The position numbers were made by a program, and so were the translations under genes. 64,000 bases of DNA from the NCBI GenBank assembly GCA_900316385.1, contig ONCP01000001.1, positions 29,431 through 93,430 on the forward strand, in the 5' to 3' direction. Origin of the DNA: an uncultured Eubacteriales bacterium. GTDB lineage: Bacteria; Bacillota; Clostridia; Oscillospirales; Acutalibacteraceae. The notes beneath the pieces are model-generated. The model was not told the origin of the DNA. It saw nothing but the letters and a program-made list of their open reading frames with translations, and ran no database searches. Shown in pieces: positions 24,241 to 32,781 of this stretch; position 1 is the stretch's first letter, and each line of letters starts with the position of its first letter.

Positions 24241-25740
24241 TTATATCTTTAACCCTGTTATTCCGTTCAAGAACTCATAAAGCTTCGCCTTGATTATCTC
24301 AACGCCGCCCTCGGAATCGCTCTCGATATTGAGCGGCATTATCGGGTCGTGAACGGAAAGCCTGAGCAAAAACCAGCCGTTTCCGTCGTTCTCGCCGAAG
24401 CTTACGCGAACCCCCTCGCGGTTGTCGTCCGCGAGAATCCAGCCGTCGGCGTTCTCGGCGTAGGCGGTCAGCTCGCTGATTATCCTTTCGCCGCAGGCTC
24501 TGAAATCGCTCTCGGTGATCTCAAAGCGTATCTCGCACTCCTCCTTGGGCTCCTTGAGGCTCGCGGTGAGAGCTTCGATCGATTTTCCTTCTTTTCTGAG
24601 CTGAGCCATTTTGATGATGATCTTCGTGCACAGATACGCGCCGTCGTCTAGGAAGTAGTTTTCCCTCATCGCCGCGTGACCCGAGGTTTCTATCGCCAGC
24701 GGACAGTTGATCCCGCGGGCGTTGAGCTCAAGACCCTTGTCGATGACGTTCTTATAGCCGCGGCGGTAGCGGTAGTGCTTGCCGCCGAGGTCATTCTCGA
24801 TAAATTCCTTAAGACCGCTTGAGGTGATCGAGTCGGTCACGATCGTGCCGCCCTCGTTGCCCTCGAGCGCGATAGCCGAGGCAAGCGCCACAAGACGGTT
24901 GCGGTTGATTTCGTTTCCGCTCTTGTCAACCGCGCCGCCGCGGTCAACGTCGGTGTCAAAGATAACGCCCATATCCGCGCCCGCTTCCTTTACCGCGTCG
25001 CGGATGGACTTCATCGCTTCCTTGTTTTCGGGGTTCGGGACGTGGTTCGGGAACATTCCGTCAGGCTCAAGGTAACGGCTTCCTCTTGTGTCCGCGCCCA
25101 GATCCTCGAGAACCTCGGCGTAAAAGCCGCCGACGCCGTTGCCCGCGTCGACAACGATCTTGAAGCCCTCGAGCGGTTTTTCGTAGTTGTCCGAGTTAAC
25201 GCCTTTCCTTATAATATCCTTTAAATGCTCCTTGTACTGAGCCATATAGTCAATTTTTTCGATCACGCCGCCGTCTGATTCGGGGGCTTTGTCGCCGTTT
25301 TGGGCGTGCTCGAGGATGATCTCGATGTCACTGCCCTCAAGTCCGCCGTCTCTCGTGAAGAACTTTAGTCCGTTGCGGTTGAACGGATGGTGACTGGCGG
25401 TGATCTGTACCGCGCCGTCCGCGCCGAGATCGACCGTTGTCATAAACATTGACGGAGTCGAAGAAAGGGAACAGTCCAGCACACGCGCGCCCGCCGCTTT
25501 CATTGTTTCGGTCACTGCCTTTGCGATCCTCGGTCCGCTCACGCGGCTGTCGCGACCGACCGTTACCGTCAGCTTGTCCGCGGGCTTGTTCACCTTTTCG
25601 CTGAGCCAAAGCAGAAAACCGTTCGCCATTGCGGCAATTACCTCGTCGGTCAGATTGACGCTCTGACCCTCTACGCCCTCAAGCGCGACGCCGCGAATGT
25701 CTGTTCCGCTTTTAAAGCCCTTATATAATGTATTCAGCAT
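24241..25740 (-). CDS. Phosphomannomutase/phosphoglucomutase
   Basis: 499 residues of the alpha-D-phosphohexomutase superfamily. Phosphoserine loop TASHHPFNRNGLKF; Mg loop FDTDVDRGGAVD; sugar-binding loop ETSGHAAMRE; C-terminal phosphate loop region DNREGVRVSF. It interconverts hexose 1- and 6-phosphates and so links glycogen/starch-derived glucose 1-phosphate to glycolysis or to nucleotide sugars. GGGAGG precedes ATG. It is monocistronic. Whether glucose or mannose is preferred cannot be decided from sequence. Confidence 0.9.
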   Translation of the reverse strand: MLNTLYKGFKSGTDIRGVALEGVEGQSVNLTDEVIAAMANGFLLWLSEKVNKPADKLTVTVGRDSRVSGPRIAKAVTETMKAAGARVLDCSLSSTPSMFMTTVDLGADGAVQITASHHPFNRNGLKFFTRDGGLEGSDIEIILEHAQNGDKAPESDGGVIEKIDYMAQYKEHLKDIIRKGVNSDNYEKPLEGFKIVVDAGNGVGGFYAEVLEDLGADTRGSRYLEPDGMFPNHVPNPENKEAMKSIRDAVKEAGADMGVIFDTDVDRGGAVDKSGNEINRNRLVALASAIALEGNEGGTIVTDSITSSGLKEFIENDLGGKHYRYRRGYKNVIDKGLELNARGINCPLAIETSGHAAMRENYFLDDGAYLCTKIIIKMAQLRKEGKSIEALTASLKEPKEECEIRFEITESDFRACGERIISELTAYAENADGWILADDNREGVRVSFGENDGNGWFLLRLSVHDPIMPLNIESDSEGGVEIIKAKLYEFLNGITGLKI

Positions 25741-26008
25741 ATCTTTTTCCTCCCTGAACGCTGTTCTATACAGGATTATACATCAATTTGCGCCGCCAAT
25801 CAAGATATCATCTTTGTGAAAACTGCAAAAGAGTTTATTTTGTTTTTTATAATTAGCGGTAATTATGACGAAGCGCGGACGTGAGAGCGGTCGAAGCCTG
25901 TAAACAGCGCTCAACATACTTGTAAGAATTGCACAAAAGCCAAGGGGCTAAGTTGGCTAAATTTGCTTTTCCTTCGTGATAGTGCACAAAGAAACTTTAA
26001 GAAAATTG

Positions 26009-26036
26009 TTGACTTTCACGAGAAACTGAGTATAAT
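26009..26036 (+). promoter_or_regulatory. Promoter of the 83-residue gene
   Basis: TTGACT, 16 nt, TATAAT. It is followed by an inverted repeat TGTCAAG...CTTGACA (about 26042-26066) in a 140-nt leader. The gene-free stretch 25741-26008 shows nothing else that I can name. Confidence 0.6.
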
Positions 26037-26182
26037 AACAAGTGTCAAGTAAAGAGTCCGCTTGACATACGACCTAAAAAAACGTTCACACAATTCATTT
26101 CATTTGAAATTTCATTATCAAGGTCGTATAACGAATTGCCAAATGGTAAATGGCCAAGTCCATGAAAAAAGGAGGCAATAGT

Positions 26183-26434
26183 ATGACACCGATTCTCAAT
26201 ATGCACGACATCAACGTCAGCGAGTTTCTCAAGGTGCTCGATTCCTGCGAAGGAAATGTTTATCTTGTGACAAGAGACGGCGACAGGCTGAATCTTCGAA
26301 GCAAGCTTTCCCAGCTCGTGGGTCTCACACAGCTCATTGAGGGCGGCAAGATCGCCGAAGCGGCGCTTGTGTGCGAGAACAAGTCAGACGAAAGTAAGCT
26401 TTTCCGCCTGAATATGTTCAGGGAAGTAGGCTGA
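26183..26434 (+). CDS. Small conserved Clostridia protein (polya-like)
   Basis: 83 residues from the ATG behind AAAGGAGG. Acidic/neutral alpha-beta pattern: FLKVLDSCEGNVYLVTRDGDRLNLRSKLSQ (read in parts), then IEGGKIAEAALVCENKSDESKLFRLNMF. I recognise the pattern from short, widely conserved clostridial proteins often labelled polya-like, but no function is established. It has no signal peptide or metal motif. Its own promoter, long leader and terminator suggest independent regulation. Confidence 0.65.
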   Translation: MTPILNMHDINVSEFLKVLDSCEGNVYLVTRDGDRLNLRSKLSQLVGLTQLIEGGKIAEAALVCENKSDESKLFRLNMFREVG

Positions 26435-26495
26435 GCTTACACTTAAACAGCTTTCCACGTTTTCACGTTAATTTCAAAACTTCTAAATCCGGGAG

Positions 26496-26522
26496 CGGCT
26501 GCCGAATACGGCAGCCGTTTTC
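26496..26522 (+). terminator. Terminator of the 83-residue gene
   Basis: Stem CGGCTGCCG / CGGCAGCCG, loop AATA, T-rich tail (TTTTCGGCTTTTTTT). Confidence 0.85.
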
Positions 26523-26542
26523 GGCTTTTTTTGCTTTTTTCC

Positions 26543-26571
26543 TTTACAGTTGCAAATAATTGTGATAAAAT
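26543..26571 (+). promoter_or_regulatory. Promoter of the kinase-like gene
   Basis: TTTACA, 17 nt, TAAAAT. A small stem (GTCGGG/CCCGAC) follows at about 26589-26611. Confidence 0.6.
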
Positions 26572-26627
26572 ATAACTGTAAGATAAGGGTCGGGAATGTG
26601 GTCACCCCGACGTTACAGAGAATTATC

Positions 26628-27551
26628 ATGAACGTCAGTTTGTTGTTTTGCTTGTTGAGCATTTTGAAGTACAGCAGAGAAAATGTCACCTCTCTGTCAA
26701 TAAAGGACGCGCTGGATCTGATTCCCGCGGGTGTATGCTTTGTTGATACAGAGGGCGGTGTTGCGCTGAAAAACCTCAAAATGAACGACTATTGCCGTGA
26801 TTTCACGGGCTCGGAGCTTAACGACGCTGACGTTTTTATGACTGAGATATCGCTTGTCGGGCGTCTTGAGGGCGGTCAGTGGGTCGCCGACGACGGTCAG
26901 AGAAACATTATGTTTACCGAGGACGAGGTCGAGATCGAGGGTGAGTTTTACACCGAGCTCGTCGCGTCCGACGTTACCGAGATCTTTTCGCTCTACCGCG
27001 ATACCCACAACGACATCGACAGCGAGATAATGCGCTGGAAGCTCTCCGTAAGGGCTTCGATCCACCATGAGATCGGACAAACCCTGTGCAGCTCGAGGTT
27101 CATCAAATCGCCCGAGGAGCGCAACCCCAAGGCGCTTTTGAGGGTGCTCAACGACACGAGCAACATCATCCTCAAAAAATCCGAGCCGCTAAGCCCGAAG
27201 GTGGACGAGTGGGAGTACGCGCTCGAGCTTTGCGAGGCAGGCGGTATCAAGGTGAATATAGAGGGCAAAGTGCCCGAAAGCTACAAGCTCAAAAGCATTT
27301 TTGCCAGAGTTCTCAGAGAATGCGCCGCGAATACGGTCATCCACACGGGCGAGAACAGCCTTTTCGTTCGTTTCAGGCGCGACGCGGACAGCGTTACCGC
27401 CGATTTCTTCAACAACGGAAAGCCGCCGAAGAAGCCCGTTTCGGAAAGCGGCGGACTTAAAACGATCCGAGCTCTTGTGGAGGAGCAGGGCGGAAGGATG
27501 AACGTTCTCCATTCACCAAAATTTACCGTACAGATTTTTATTCCGATTTAA
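26628..27551 (+). CDS. Sensor-kinase-like protein lacking a membrane sensor
   Basis: About 307 residues from the first ATG after the promoter; no good ribosome binding site is seen, so the start is uncertain. A PAS-like segment (about 25-130, IPAGVCFVDTEGG) leads to a helix with an H-box-like RASIHHEIGQTLCSSRF. A degenerate HATPase region follows (ARVLRECAANTVIHTGEN with N-box, SGGLKTIRALVEEQGG with a G-box). Related clostridial kinases usually carry several transmembrane helices before the PAS part; here only a short hydrophobic N-terminus is left. It has no response regulator partner nearby. It could be an orphan kinase or an N-terminally truncated one. Confidence 0.6.
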   Translation: MNVSLLFCLLSILKYSRENVTSLSIKDALDLIPAGVCFVDTEGGVALKNLKMNDYCRDFTGSELNDADVFMTEISLVGRLEGGQWVADDGQRNIMFTEDEVEIEGEFYTELVASDVTEIFSLYRDTHNDIDSEIMRWKLSVRASIHHEIGQTLCSSRFIKSPEERNPKALLRVLNDTSNIILKKSEPLSPKVDEWEYALELCEAGGIKVNIEGKVPESYKLKSIFARVLRECAANTVIHTGENSLFVRFRRDADSVTADFFNNGKPPKKPVSESGGLKTIRALVEEQGGRMNVLHSPKFTVQIFIPI

Positions 27552-27554
27552 AGA

Positions 27555-27575
27555 GCCGCCGCGTCAAGCGGCGGC
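27555..27575 (+). terminator. GC hairpin after the kinase-like gene
   Basis: Stem GCCGCCGC / GCGGCGGC immediately after the stop codon, with no T tail; probably acts with the hairpin at 27589-27620. Confidence 0.5.
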
Positions 27576-27588
27576 TTGAGCGCGTAAT

Positions 27589-27620
27589 AAAACGGCTGTC
27601 GCGATCGCGGCAGCCGTTTT
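27589..27620. terminator. Bidirectional terminator between kinase-like gene and queT
   Basis: AAAACGGCTG / CAGCCGTTTT stem with an inner CGCGATCGCG. It lies between converging genes. Confidence 0.8.
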
Positions 27621-27630
27621 CAGCGCAATA

Positions 27631-28167
27631 TCAGTTTTTAAAAAGCTTGTTTTTAAGGCCTGTTTTCTCGATGACAGCCGTAAGAGGCAGACCTAGGATG
27701 ATCAGTACGGCAAGCTCGCCGAGAGCAACACAGCCGCCCTGATACAGGAAATCGATAAGGTTAAAGCTCATACTTCCCACAAAGAAGAAGTCGATCTCAA
27801 AGCCGACGATAACGCCGTTGAAAATCGCGGGCATAAGCGCCCCGAGCACGGGAAGGTTCTTGATCCTGACGTTTCTCAGCGCGTACATCGTCAGCGCCGC
27901 GCCCAGAGAGGCGAGAGAACCGAAAATCATATCATAGAAGCCGAGTCCCGCTGTAACGGAGCTGATGTTCGCGATAACGCAGCCGAGCGTGAGTCCCGGG
28001 ATCGCGGCGTTCGTAAAGAACGCGAGCACCGTCATTACCTCAGCTACTCTGAACTGTACCGCCATCGAAGCGGTACCCGGGAGAAGAATGTTCTGCCCGA
28101 TCGTGAGCACCGCGTAAAGAGCCGCGATGACCGCGCTCTGAACGAGGTAATTGGTTGATTTTTTCAT
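27631..28167 (-). CDS. queT: QueT-family ECF transporter S component
   Basis: 178 residues from the ATG behind GGAGG. Five or six transmembrane helices. The family pattern is present: VIAALYAVLTIGQNILL, AVQFRVAEVMTVLAFF, GLTLGCVIANI and FYDMIFGSLASLGA. QueT proteins are the substrate-specific subunits that import queuosine precursors (preQ0/preQ1) with a shared energy-coupling module, which is not encoded here. The leader contains a candidate preQ1-I riboswitch, which supports the substrate. It is read alone from its own promoter. Confidence 0.88.
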   Translation of the reverse strand: MKKSTNYLVQSAVIAALYAVLTIGQNILLPGTASMAVQFRVAEVMTVLAFFTNAAIPGLTLGCVIANISSVTAGLGFYDMIFGSLASLGAALTMYALRNVRIKNLPVLGALMPAIFNGVIVGFEIDFFFVGSMSFNLIDFLYQGGCVALGELAVLIILGLPLTAVIEKTGLKNKLFKN

Positions 28168-28176
28168 TATTAAATT

Positions 28177-28218
28177 CCTCCGTAGTTTTATTTTAGGTCT
28201 GGATATTGCGAACAGACC
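28177..28218 (-). promoter_or_regulatory. Candidate preQ1-I riboswitch in the queT leader
   Basis: On the minus strand the stem GGTCTG / CAGACC encloses TTCGCAATATC. An A-rich tail, TAAAATAAAACTA, runs directly into the GGAGG ribosome binding site. This matches the compact preQ1-I plan (hairpin with UUC at the loop start, then an A-rich tail), with translational control by hiding the ribosome binding site. The tail pseudoknot pairing is not certain by eye. Confidence 0.6.
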
Positions 28219-28238
28219 GACGCGAAGCGTCAGGTGAG

Positions 28239-28267
28239 AGTATAACACATCAAAAAGATTTTTGCAA
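28239..28267 (-). promoter_or_regulatory. Promoter of queT
   Basis: Minus strand TTGCAA, 17 nt, TATACT. The leader starts just before the riboswitch candidate. Confidence 0.7.
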
Positions 28268-28292
28268 CAAAAAAATTGAAAGATTCAGGGAT

Positions 28293-28308
28293 TATAAAAC
28301 GTTTTATA
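28293..28308. promoter_or_regulatory. Perfect 16-bp palindrome before the ECF sigma gene
   Basis: TATAAAACGTTTTATA ends 6 nt before AAAGGAGG. It may be an operator or part of an autoregulated promoter. No good housekeeping promoter is visible for the sigma gene. Confidence 0.45.
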
Positions 28309-28325
28309 GGTGAAAGGAGGTTCAT

Positions 28326-28799
28326 ATGAAAGGAAACATCGATGTTGACCTGATAAACAGAATAGTGAACGATTACTCCGATATGATACTCAGGATCGCC
28401 TATCAGAGGACGCAAAATCTCTTTGACGCGCAGGATATCGCGCAGGAGGTGTTCGTTGCTTTGATGAAAAGCGACATTTCCCAAATGAAGGAGAACGAGC
28501 TGAAGGCGTACATTATCAGAACCGCCGTAAATAAGTGCAACGACCTTCACAGGCGAAAAAACCGCCGTCGGATCGTTTCTCTCGAGGACGCCGAGCCTGT
28601 GTTCGCTCCCGAGGAAAAGCGGACGCTCGACGAGGTGAACTCTCTGCCAGAGAAGTATCGTATCGTTGTGTATCTTCGCTACTACGAGGGCTATTCGGTG
28701 AACGAGATAGCCGAGATCCTCGGGCGAAAGCCCTCTGCGATCAGCTCGCGCCTCAACCGCGCGCGGGCAATGCTGAAAAAACTATTGACGGAGGAATGA
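28326..28799 (+). CDS. ECF-type RNA polymerase sigma factor
   Basis: 157 residues. Region 2 is at about 8-70 (RIAYQRTQNLFDAQDIAQEVFVALMK) and region 4 at about 100-152 (LPEKYRIVVYLRYYEGYSVNEIAEILGRKPSAISSRLNRARAMLKKLL, read in parts). It directs RNA polymerase to a small set of genes, probably including its own operon. AAAGGAGG lies 6 nt before ATG. The next gene, a membrane protein, overlaps or abuts it and is the likely anti-sigma factor. Confidence 0.9.
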   Translation: MKGNIDVDLINRIVNDYSDMILRIAYQRTQNLFDAQDIAQEVFVALMKSDISQMKENELKAYIIRTAVNKCNDLHRRKNRRRIVSLEDAEPVFAPEEKRTLDEVNSLPEKYRIVVYLRYYEGYSVNEIAEILGRKPSAISSRLNRARAMLKKLLTEE

Positions 28800-28801
28800 A
28801 T

Positions 28802-29674
28802 ATGAATAATTACAAAACAGCGCTTGACAAAATCAAAGCGAGCGACAGCTTTAAAACCGAAACCGTGAATATTCTCATTGAACAGCAATCAAAAAGCAGG
28901 AAAACGCGCTTTGCTCCGATCGCCGCGGTCGCGGCGGGTCTGGCGGTCGTGATAGCGCTGGGAGCCTTTTTCTTTCCGTTTTCACGCGGGGAAAGCGGCT
29001 TTATCGTGACGGCTAACGCCGCCGAGCTGAGCGAAAACGGCTTTACGCCGATCGGTCAGCTTCCCGCGAGCGGCTGGTGGGCTCAATGGGATAAAAACAA
29101 TCTTGTCAGCGCGGGAGCGGAAGCTGATTTTATGTTTAAGATTTCGGGAAATAACGTAAAGGAGGTCACTTATTCCATCGAAAACGGCGCCTTCGCCGTC
29201 CCGAACCGAAACAGCAGGCTTCTCAGCGCTAAAAAAGCGAAAAACAGCGGTTATATGCCTAAGCGCGCCGATAAGAGCTTTTATTCGATGTTGACTACAT
29301 CTTATGACGATCAGCTTGACACGGCGAACGACAATGTTGAAATTATGTTCAACGCCGCCATTGAAGACAAAACCCTGAGCTCGGATTTGAAAAGCTTTTC
29401 AAAGCTCGCCGACCTTTGGGTCGATGAAGCTGACGGGGAGGAGCTTGAAAAATACCGAAGCATTACGGAGAACTATTTTAACTCAGCTCTAAAAAACTGC
29501 TCGCTGACCGTCGGCGTCAGGTATACCGACGGAACCGCTGAGACAAAAAAACTGGCTCTCAGCGCGTCCGCGGAGATCGAAAAGCACCCTAAAACGGTTG
29601 CCAAACTCCACGGAAGCGAAACAACAGGTACGGTTTATAACTCGGTCGTGACGCTCAAGGCGAAAATAATATAA
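28802..29674 (+). CDS. Putative membrane-anchored anti-sigma factor
   Basis: 290 residues. GGAGG at 28790-28794 suits the ATG at 28802; an in-frame ATG at 28796 is only 1 nt from it. A short cytoplasmic part (1-36) with helix FKTETVNILIEQQ would bind the sigma factor. One transmembrane helix is at about 38-60 and an extracytoplasmic domain of about 225 residues follows. No zinc anti-sigma (HxxxCxxC) motif is present. The outer domain (GWWAQWDKNNL, TLSSDLKSFSKLADLW) is not recognised. The assignment rests on position and topology. Confidence 0.6.
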   Translation: MNNYKTALDKIKASDSFKTETVNILIEQQSKSRKTRFAPIAAVAAGLAVVIALGAFFFPFSRGESGFIVTANAAELSENGFTPIGQLPASGWWAQWDKNNLVSAGAEADFMFKISGNNVKEVTYSIENGAFAVPNRNSRLLSAKKAKNSGYMPKRADKSFYSMLTTSYDDQLDTANDNVEIMFNAAIEDKTLSSDLKSFSKLADLWVDEADGEELEKYRSITENYFNSALKNCSLTVGVRYTDGTAETKKLALSASAEIEKHPKTVAKLHGSETTGTVYNSVVTLKAKII

Positions 29675-29683
29675 CAAAAAAGA

Positions 29684-29707
29684 AAAGGGAGCCGCGCGGC
29701 TCCCTTT
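29684..29707. terminator. Bidirectional terminator
   Basis: AAAGGGAGCCG / CGGCTCCCTTT, a near-perfect palindrome between converging genes. The minus-strand side has the better T tail (CTTTTCTTTTTT). Confidence 0.8.
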
Positions 29708-29717
29708 CGCTTTCGTA

Positions 29718-30017
29718 TCAGTCTGTAAAGTCAAATTCGTCCTTGTGAGCTTCCTTGAAGATCTCATAGATTTTCTCCACAAGCTCCTCGTCGTCGATCC
29801 CGATGTAGTTCTCGGTCTCGTCGTCGACGCTCTCGATCTTGAGGATCACAACGCCGTCGGCGGTCTCGTCGTTCTCAATAAGCACGACATACTCCTCGCC
29901 GTCGTAGCCGATCGTGTCGAGATACTCAAACTCGGTGGTGTTGCCGTCCTCGTCCTCGAGCTCAACGATTATCGCTTCTTCCTCCTCGGGGATCATATCT
30001 TTGATTTCGTCTGCCAT
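29718..30017 (-). CDS. DUF1292 family protein
   Basis: 99 residues from ATG behind GAGGTG. Very acidic, with the family core ELEDEDGNTTEFEYLDTIGYDGEEYVVLIEN (read in parts) and VVILKIESVDDE. This is the YrzB/DUF1292 family of Firmicutes, commonly found near hydrolase/ruvX genes; its function is unknown. Here it stands alone between the sigma operon and hydF. Confidence 0.85.
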   Translation of the reverse strand: MADEIKDMIPEEEEAIIVELEDEDGNTTEFEYLDTIGYDGEEYVVLIENDETADGVVILKIESVDDETENYIGIDDEELVEKIYEIFKEAHKDEFDFTD

Positions 30018-30105
30018 TTTTATCACCTCTATCATAAAGTATAGACCCAGTTTAACCTATTTTGATGAAAAAATCAATCCCTTTACAGCGTTCGGCTGCG
30101 CTTTC

Positions 30106-31299
30106 TCAATAGGTTATTTTATCCAGGATTCCCGTGAAATGGGCTATCGCGACGCCGTAGTTGGTCATCGGGACGCCTTGGGCTTTTGCTCTGTTGATAC
30201 GGCTGAGAATGTATTTTCTGTTGAACATACAGCCGCCGCACTGGATGATAATGTCGTAACACGAGAGGTCGTCGGGAAAGTCGGTGCCCGCGACCATATC
30301 TATTTTCAGCCCTTCTCCGACGCGCTTTCTGAGTATCCGCGGTATCTTCACCCTGCCGATGTCCTCGGTCAGAGGCGCGTGGGTACAGCATTCCGCGATA
30401 AGCACGCGGCTGTTTTCCGTGAGACTGTCAAGAGCCTCGGCGCCCTCGATATAGTACGGCAGATCGCCCTTGTAAGCGGCGAAAAGCACGGAAAAGCTTG
30501 TCAGCATACTGCTTTCGGGCTTGTTCTCGTAAACATAGCCGAATACCTGAGAATCGGTAATTATCAGCTTTGGCGGATTTTTGAGCTTTGAGAGCGCGTG
30601 GAGCATTTTGTCGGTCGTGGTGCAGATAACGGTGCACTTCTTTTCAAGAAGCTCGCGTATCGTCTGAACCTGCGGAAGGATAAGCCTGCCCTTGGGCGCC
30701 TGAATGTCCTGCGGCATAACGAGAAGCACGGCGTCGTCCTCGCCGCAAAGCGAGCCCGTGATGTCGGGCGCGTTGTAGTCGGAGGGGATAAGGCGCACGA
30801 TCTGCTCCTTGAGCTCGTCTATACCGATTTTCTCGACAGCGCTGACCTGAAGCGGTACCTCGCCGATTTTGTTGCGCACCTTATAGGCGTAGGCCGAGCC
30901 GTTCACAAGCAGATCAGCCTTGCTGACAACGGGGATGACGGGTATCTTCTTCTCCTTGAAGAACTCGTACCACTCGCATTCCTTGGTGATGTCGCCGCCC
31001 GAGAAAAGCACTACGGCTATATCGATCTTCTCGGCGGTTTTCTCGGTTTTCTTTACTCTCATCTCGCCGAGCTCTCCGATGTCGTCAAAGCCCGCGGTGT
31101 CTACAAGCATACACGCTCCGATACCGTGGATCTCCATAGCCTTGTTGACGGGGTCGGTGGTGGTGCCCGCGACCTCGGAGACAATGCTGACCTCCTGACC
31201 CGTAAAGGCGTTGATCAGCGAGCTTTTGCCCGAGTTGCGCTTGCCGTAAAATCCGATGTGCAGACGGTTGGCGCTCGGAGTGTCGTTTAAGGTTGACAT
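30106..31299 (-). CDS. hydF: [FeFe]-hydrogenase maturation GTPase HydF
   Basis: 397 residues from ATG behind GGGTG; a GTG three codons upstream is an alternative. N-terminal Era-like GTPase: GKRNSGKSSLINAF, TTTDPV, DTAGFDD and SKAD. The C-terminal iron-sulfur region has CTHAP and, after about 50 residues, QCGGC, the HydF cluster ligands. HydF is the scaffold on which the 2Fe H-cluster precursor made by HydE and HydG is assembled and passed to apo-hydrogenase. It is the last gene of the maturation operon, 59 nt after hydG. Confidence 0.95.
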   Translation of the reverse strand: MSTLNDTPSANRLHIGFYGKRNSGKSSLINAFTGQEVSIVSEVAGTTTDPVNKAMEIHGIGACMLVDTAGFDDIGELGEMRVKKTEKTAEKIDIAVVLFSGGDITKECEWYEFFKEKKIPVIPVVSKADLLVNGSAYAYKVRNKIGEVPLQVSAVEKIGIDELKEQIVRLIPSDYNAPDITGSLCGEDDAVLLVMPQDIQAPKGRLILPQVQTIRELLEKKCTVICTTTDKMLHALSKLKNPPKLIITDSQVFGYVYENKPESSMLTSFSVLFAAYKGDLPYYIEGAEALDSLTENSRVLIAECCTHAPLTEDIGRVKIPRILRKRVGEGLKIDMVAGTDFPDDLSCYDIIIQCGGCMFNRKYILSRINRAKAQGVPMTNYGVAIAHFTGILDKITY

Positions 31300-31358
31300 A
31301 AGTTTCACCCTCTTTTTGTTTCTGACTATATTATCCGTTATCTGCTGTAAAAAGTCAA

Positions 31359-32774
31359 TTAAAACTTAAAATCTCTGTCGCCGTGTTCGATTTTTTCAAG
31401 CAGCTCGGTGCACATTTTTCTGACCTTTTCGTTCGGGATGTTGGGGAGCTCGTTTCGTATAAGCTGTTCACCGAGCTTTTTGGTCTCGGGAGACGCGTAG
31501 TCAATGAGGTATTCCTTGAGGGTCAGAAGCGCGTTCGGCTGGCAGCAGTTGTGTATCTGACGGTTTTTGCACAGTGCCATAAAGCGGTCGCCCGTTCTGC
31601 CCGCGCGGTAGCAGGCGGTGCAGAACGAGGGGATATAGCCCTTCGTCATCAGCCAGTTGACGACCTCGTCAAGGGTGCGGTTGTCCGAAACGTCGAACTG
31701 CTCGCTGTTTTCCTCCTCGCCGCCGTCCGCGTAGCCGCCGACCGAGGTTTTCGAGGCGCCGCTGATCTGAGAAACGCCGAGACGGATGACCTTGTCGCGC
31801 ACAGCGGGGCTTTCTCTTGTGGAGATGATCATTCCCGTGTAGGGAACGCAGATCCTGATGAGCGCGCAGATCTTGGCGAAGGTTTCGTCGGAGATACCGT
31901 TGTCGAAAACCGTCGGGTCGATATCGTCCGCCTTCTTGATTCGCGGAACGCTGATTGTGTGGGGGCCTACGCCGTGAACTGCCTCAAGGTGCTCGGCGTG
32001 CATCAAAAGACCCGCGAACTCGTAGCGGTACAGCTCCAGACCGAACAGTACGCCGAGACCGACGTCGTCAATGCCGCCCTCCATCGCTCTGTCCATCGCC
32101 TCGGTGTGGTAAGCGTAGTTGTGCTTGGGACCCGTGGGGTGAAGCTTCTCGTAGCTCTCCTTGTGGTAGGTTTCCTGGAACAGAATGTAGGTGCCGATAC
32201 CCGCTTCCTTGAGCTTGCGGTAATTCTCAACGGTCGTGGCGGCGATATTGACGTTGACGCGCCTGATCGCGCCGTTCTTGTGCTTGATCGAGTAGATCGT
32301 TTTTATGCTCTCGAGTATGTATTCGATCGGATTGTTTACGGGGTCCTCGCCTGCCTCGATCGCCAGACGCTTGTGACCCATATCCTGAAGCGCCGTTACC
32401 TCGCGGCGAATCTCGTCCTGAGTGAGCTTTTTGCGGCAGATGTGCTTGTTCTTGAGGTGATAGGGACAGTAAACACAGCCGTTTACGCAGTAGTTAGAGA
32501 GGTAAAGCGGCGCGAACATTACTATCCTGTTGCCGTAAAAGTCCTTTTTGATCTGTTCGGCAAGGTCAAACATACGCTTTGTTCTTGCCTCGTCCTCGCA
32601 CGCGAGCAGAACGCTCGCCTCGCGGTGGGTCAGACCCTTGAGCTGTTCCGCCTTGTCAAGCAGACTGTCAACAAGCTCGAGGTTGTCCTTGTTTTCGTCG
32701 GCGTATTTAAGTGTGTCGAGGATTTCGCCGTGGTCGATAAATTCCTCTGCTTTCAGTGATTTCGGGTTGTACAT
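31359..32774 (-). CDS. hydG: [FeFe]-hydrogenase maturation radical SAM tyrosine lyase HydG
   Basis: 471 residues. The radical SAM motif is CVNGCVYC (about 95). The C-terminal second cluster site has CTACYRAGRTG...CKN, the CxxC-x22-C plan found in HydG and absent from the related ThiH. HydG cleaves tyrosine to give CO and CN- on an Fe synthon for the H-cluster. The characteristic QISGASKTSVGGY is present. It lies 7 nt after hydE, with GGAG before ATG. Confidence 0.96.
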   Translation of the reverse strand: MYNPKSLKAEEFIDHGEILDTLKYADENKDNLELVDSLLDKAEQLKGLTHREASVLLACEDEARTKRMFDLAEQIKKDFYGNRIVMFAPLYLSNYCVNGCVYCPYHLKNKHICRKKLTQDEIRREVTALQDMGHKRLAIEAGEDPVNNPIEYILESIKTIYSIKHKNGAIRRVNVNIAATTVENYRKLKEAGIGTYILFQETYHKESYEKLHPTGPKHNYAYHTEAMDRAMEGGIDDVGLGVLFGLELYRYEFAGLLMHAEHLEAVHGVGPHTISVPRIKKADDIDPTVFDNGISDETFAKICALIRICVPYTGMIISTRESPAVRDKVIRLGVSQISGASKTSVGGYADGGEEENSEQFDVSDNRTLDEVVNWLMTKGYIPSFCTACYRAGRTGDRFMALCKNRQIHNCCQPNALLTLKEYLIDYASPETKKLGEQLIRNELPNIPNEKVRKMCTELLEKIEHGDRDFKF

Positions 32775-32781
32775 ATTTCAA

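Noticed and set aside
31383..32759. 458-codon plus-strand frame across hydG
   Set aside because: Antisense shadow of a clear hydG with matching motifs; no start signal.
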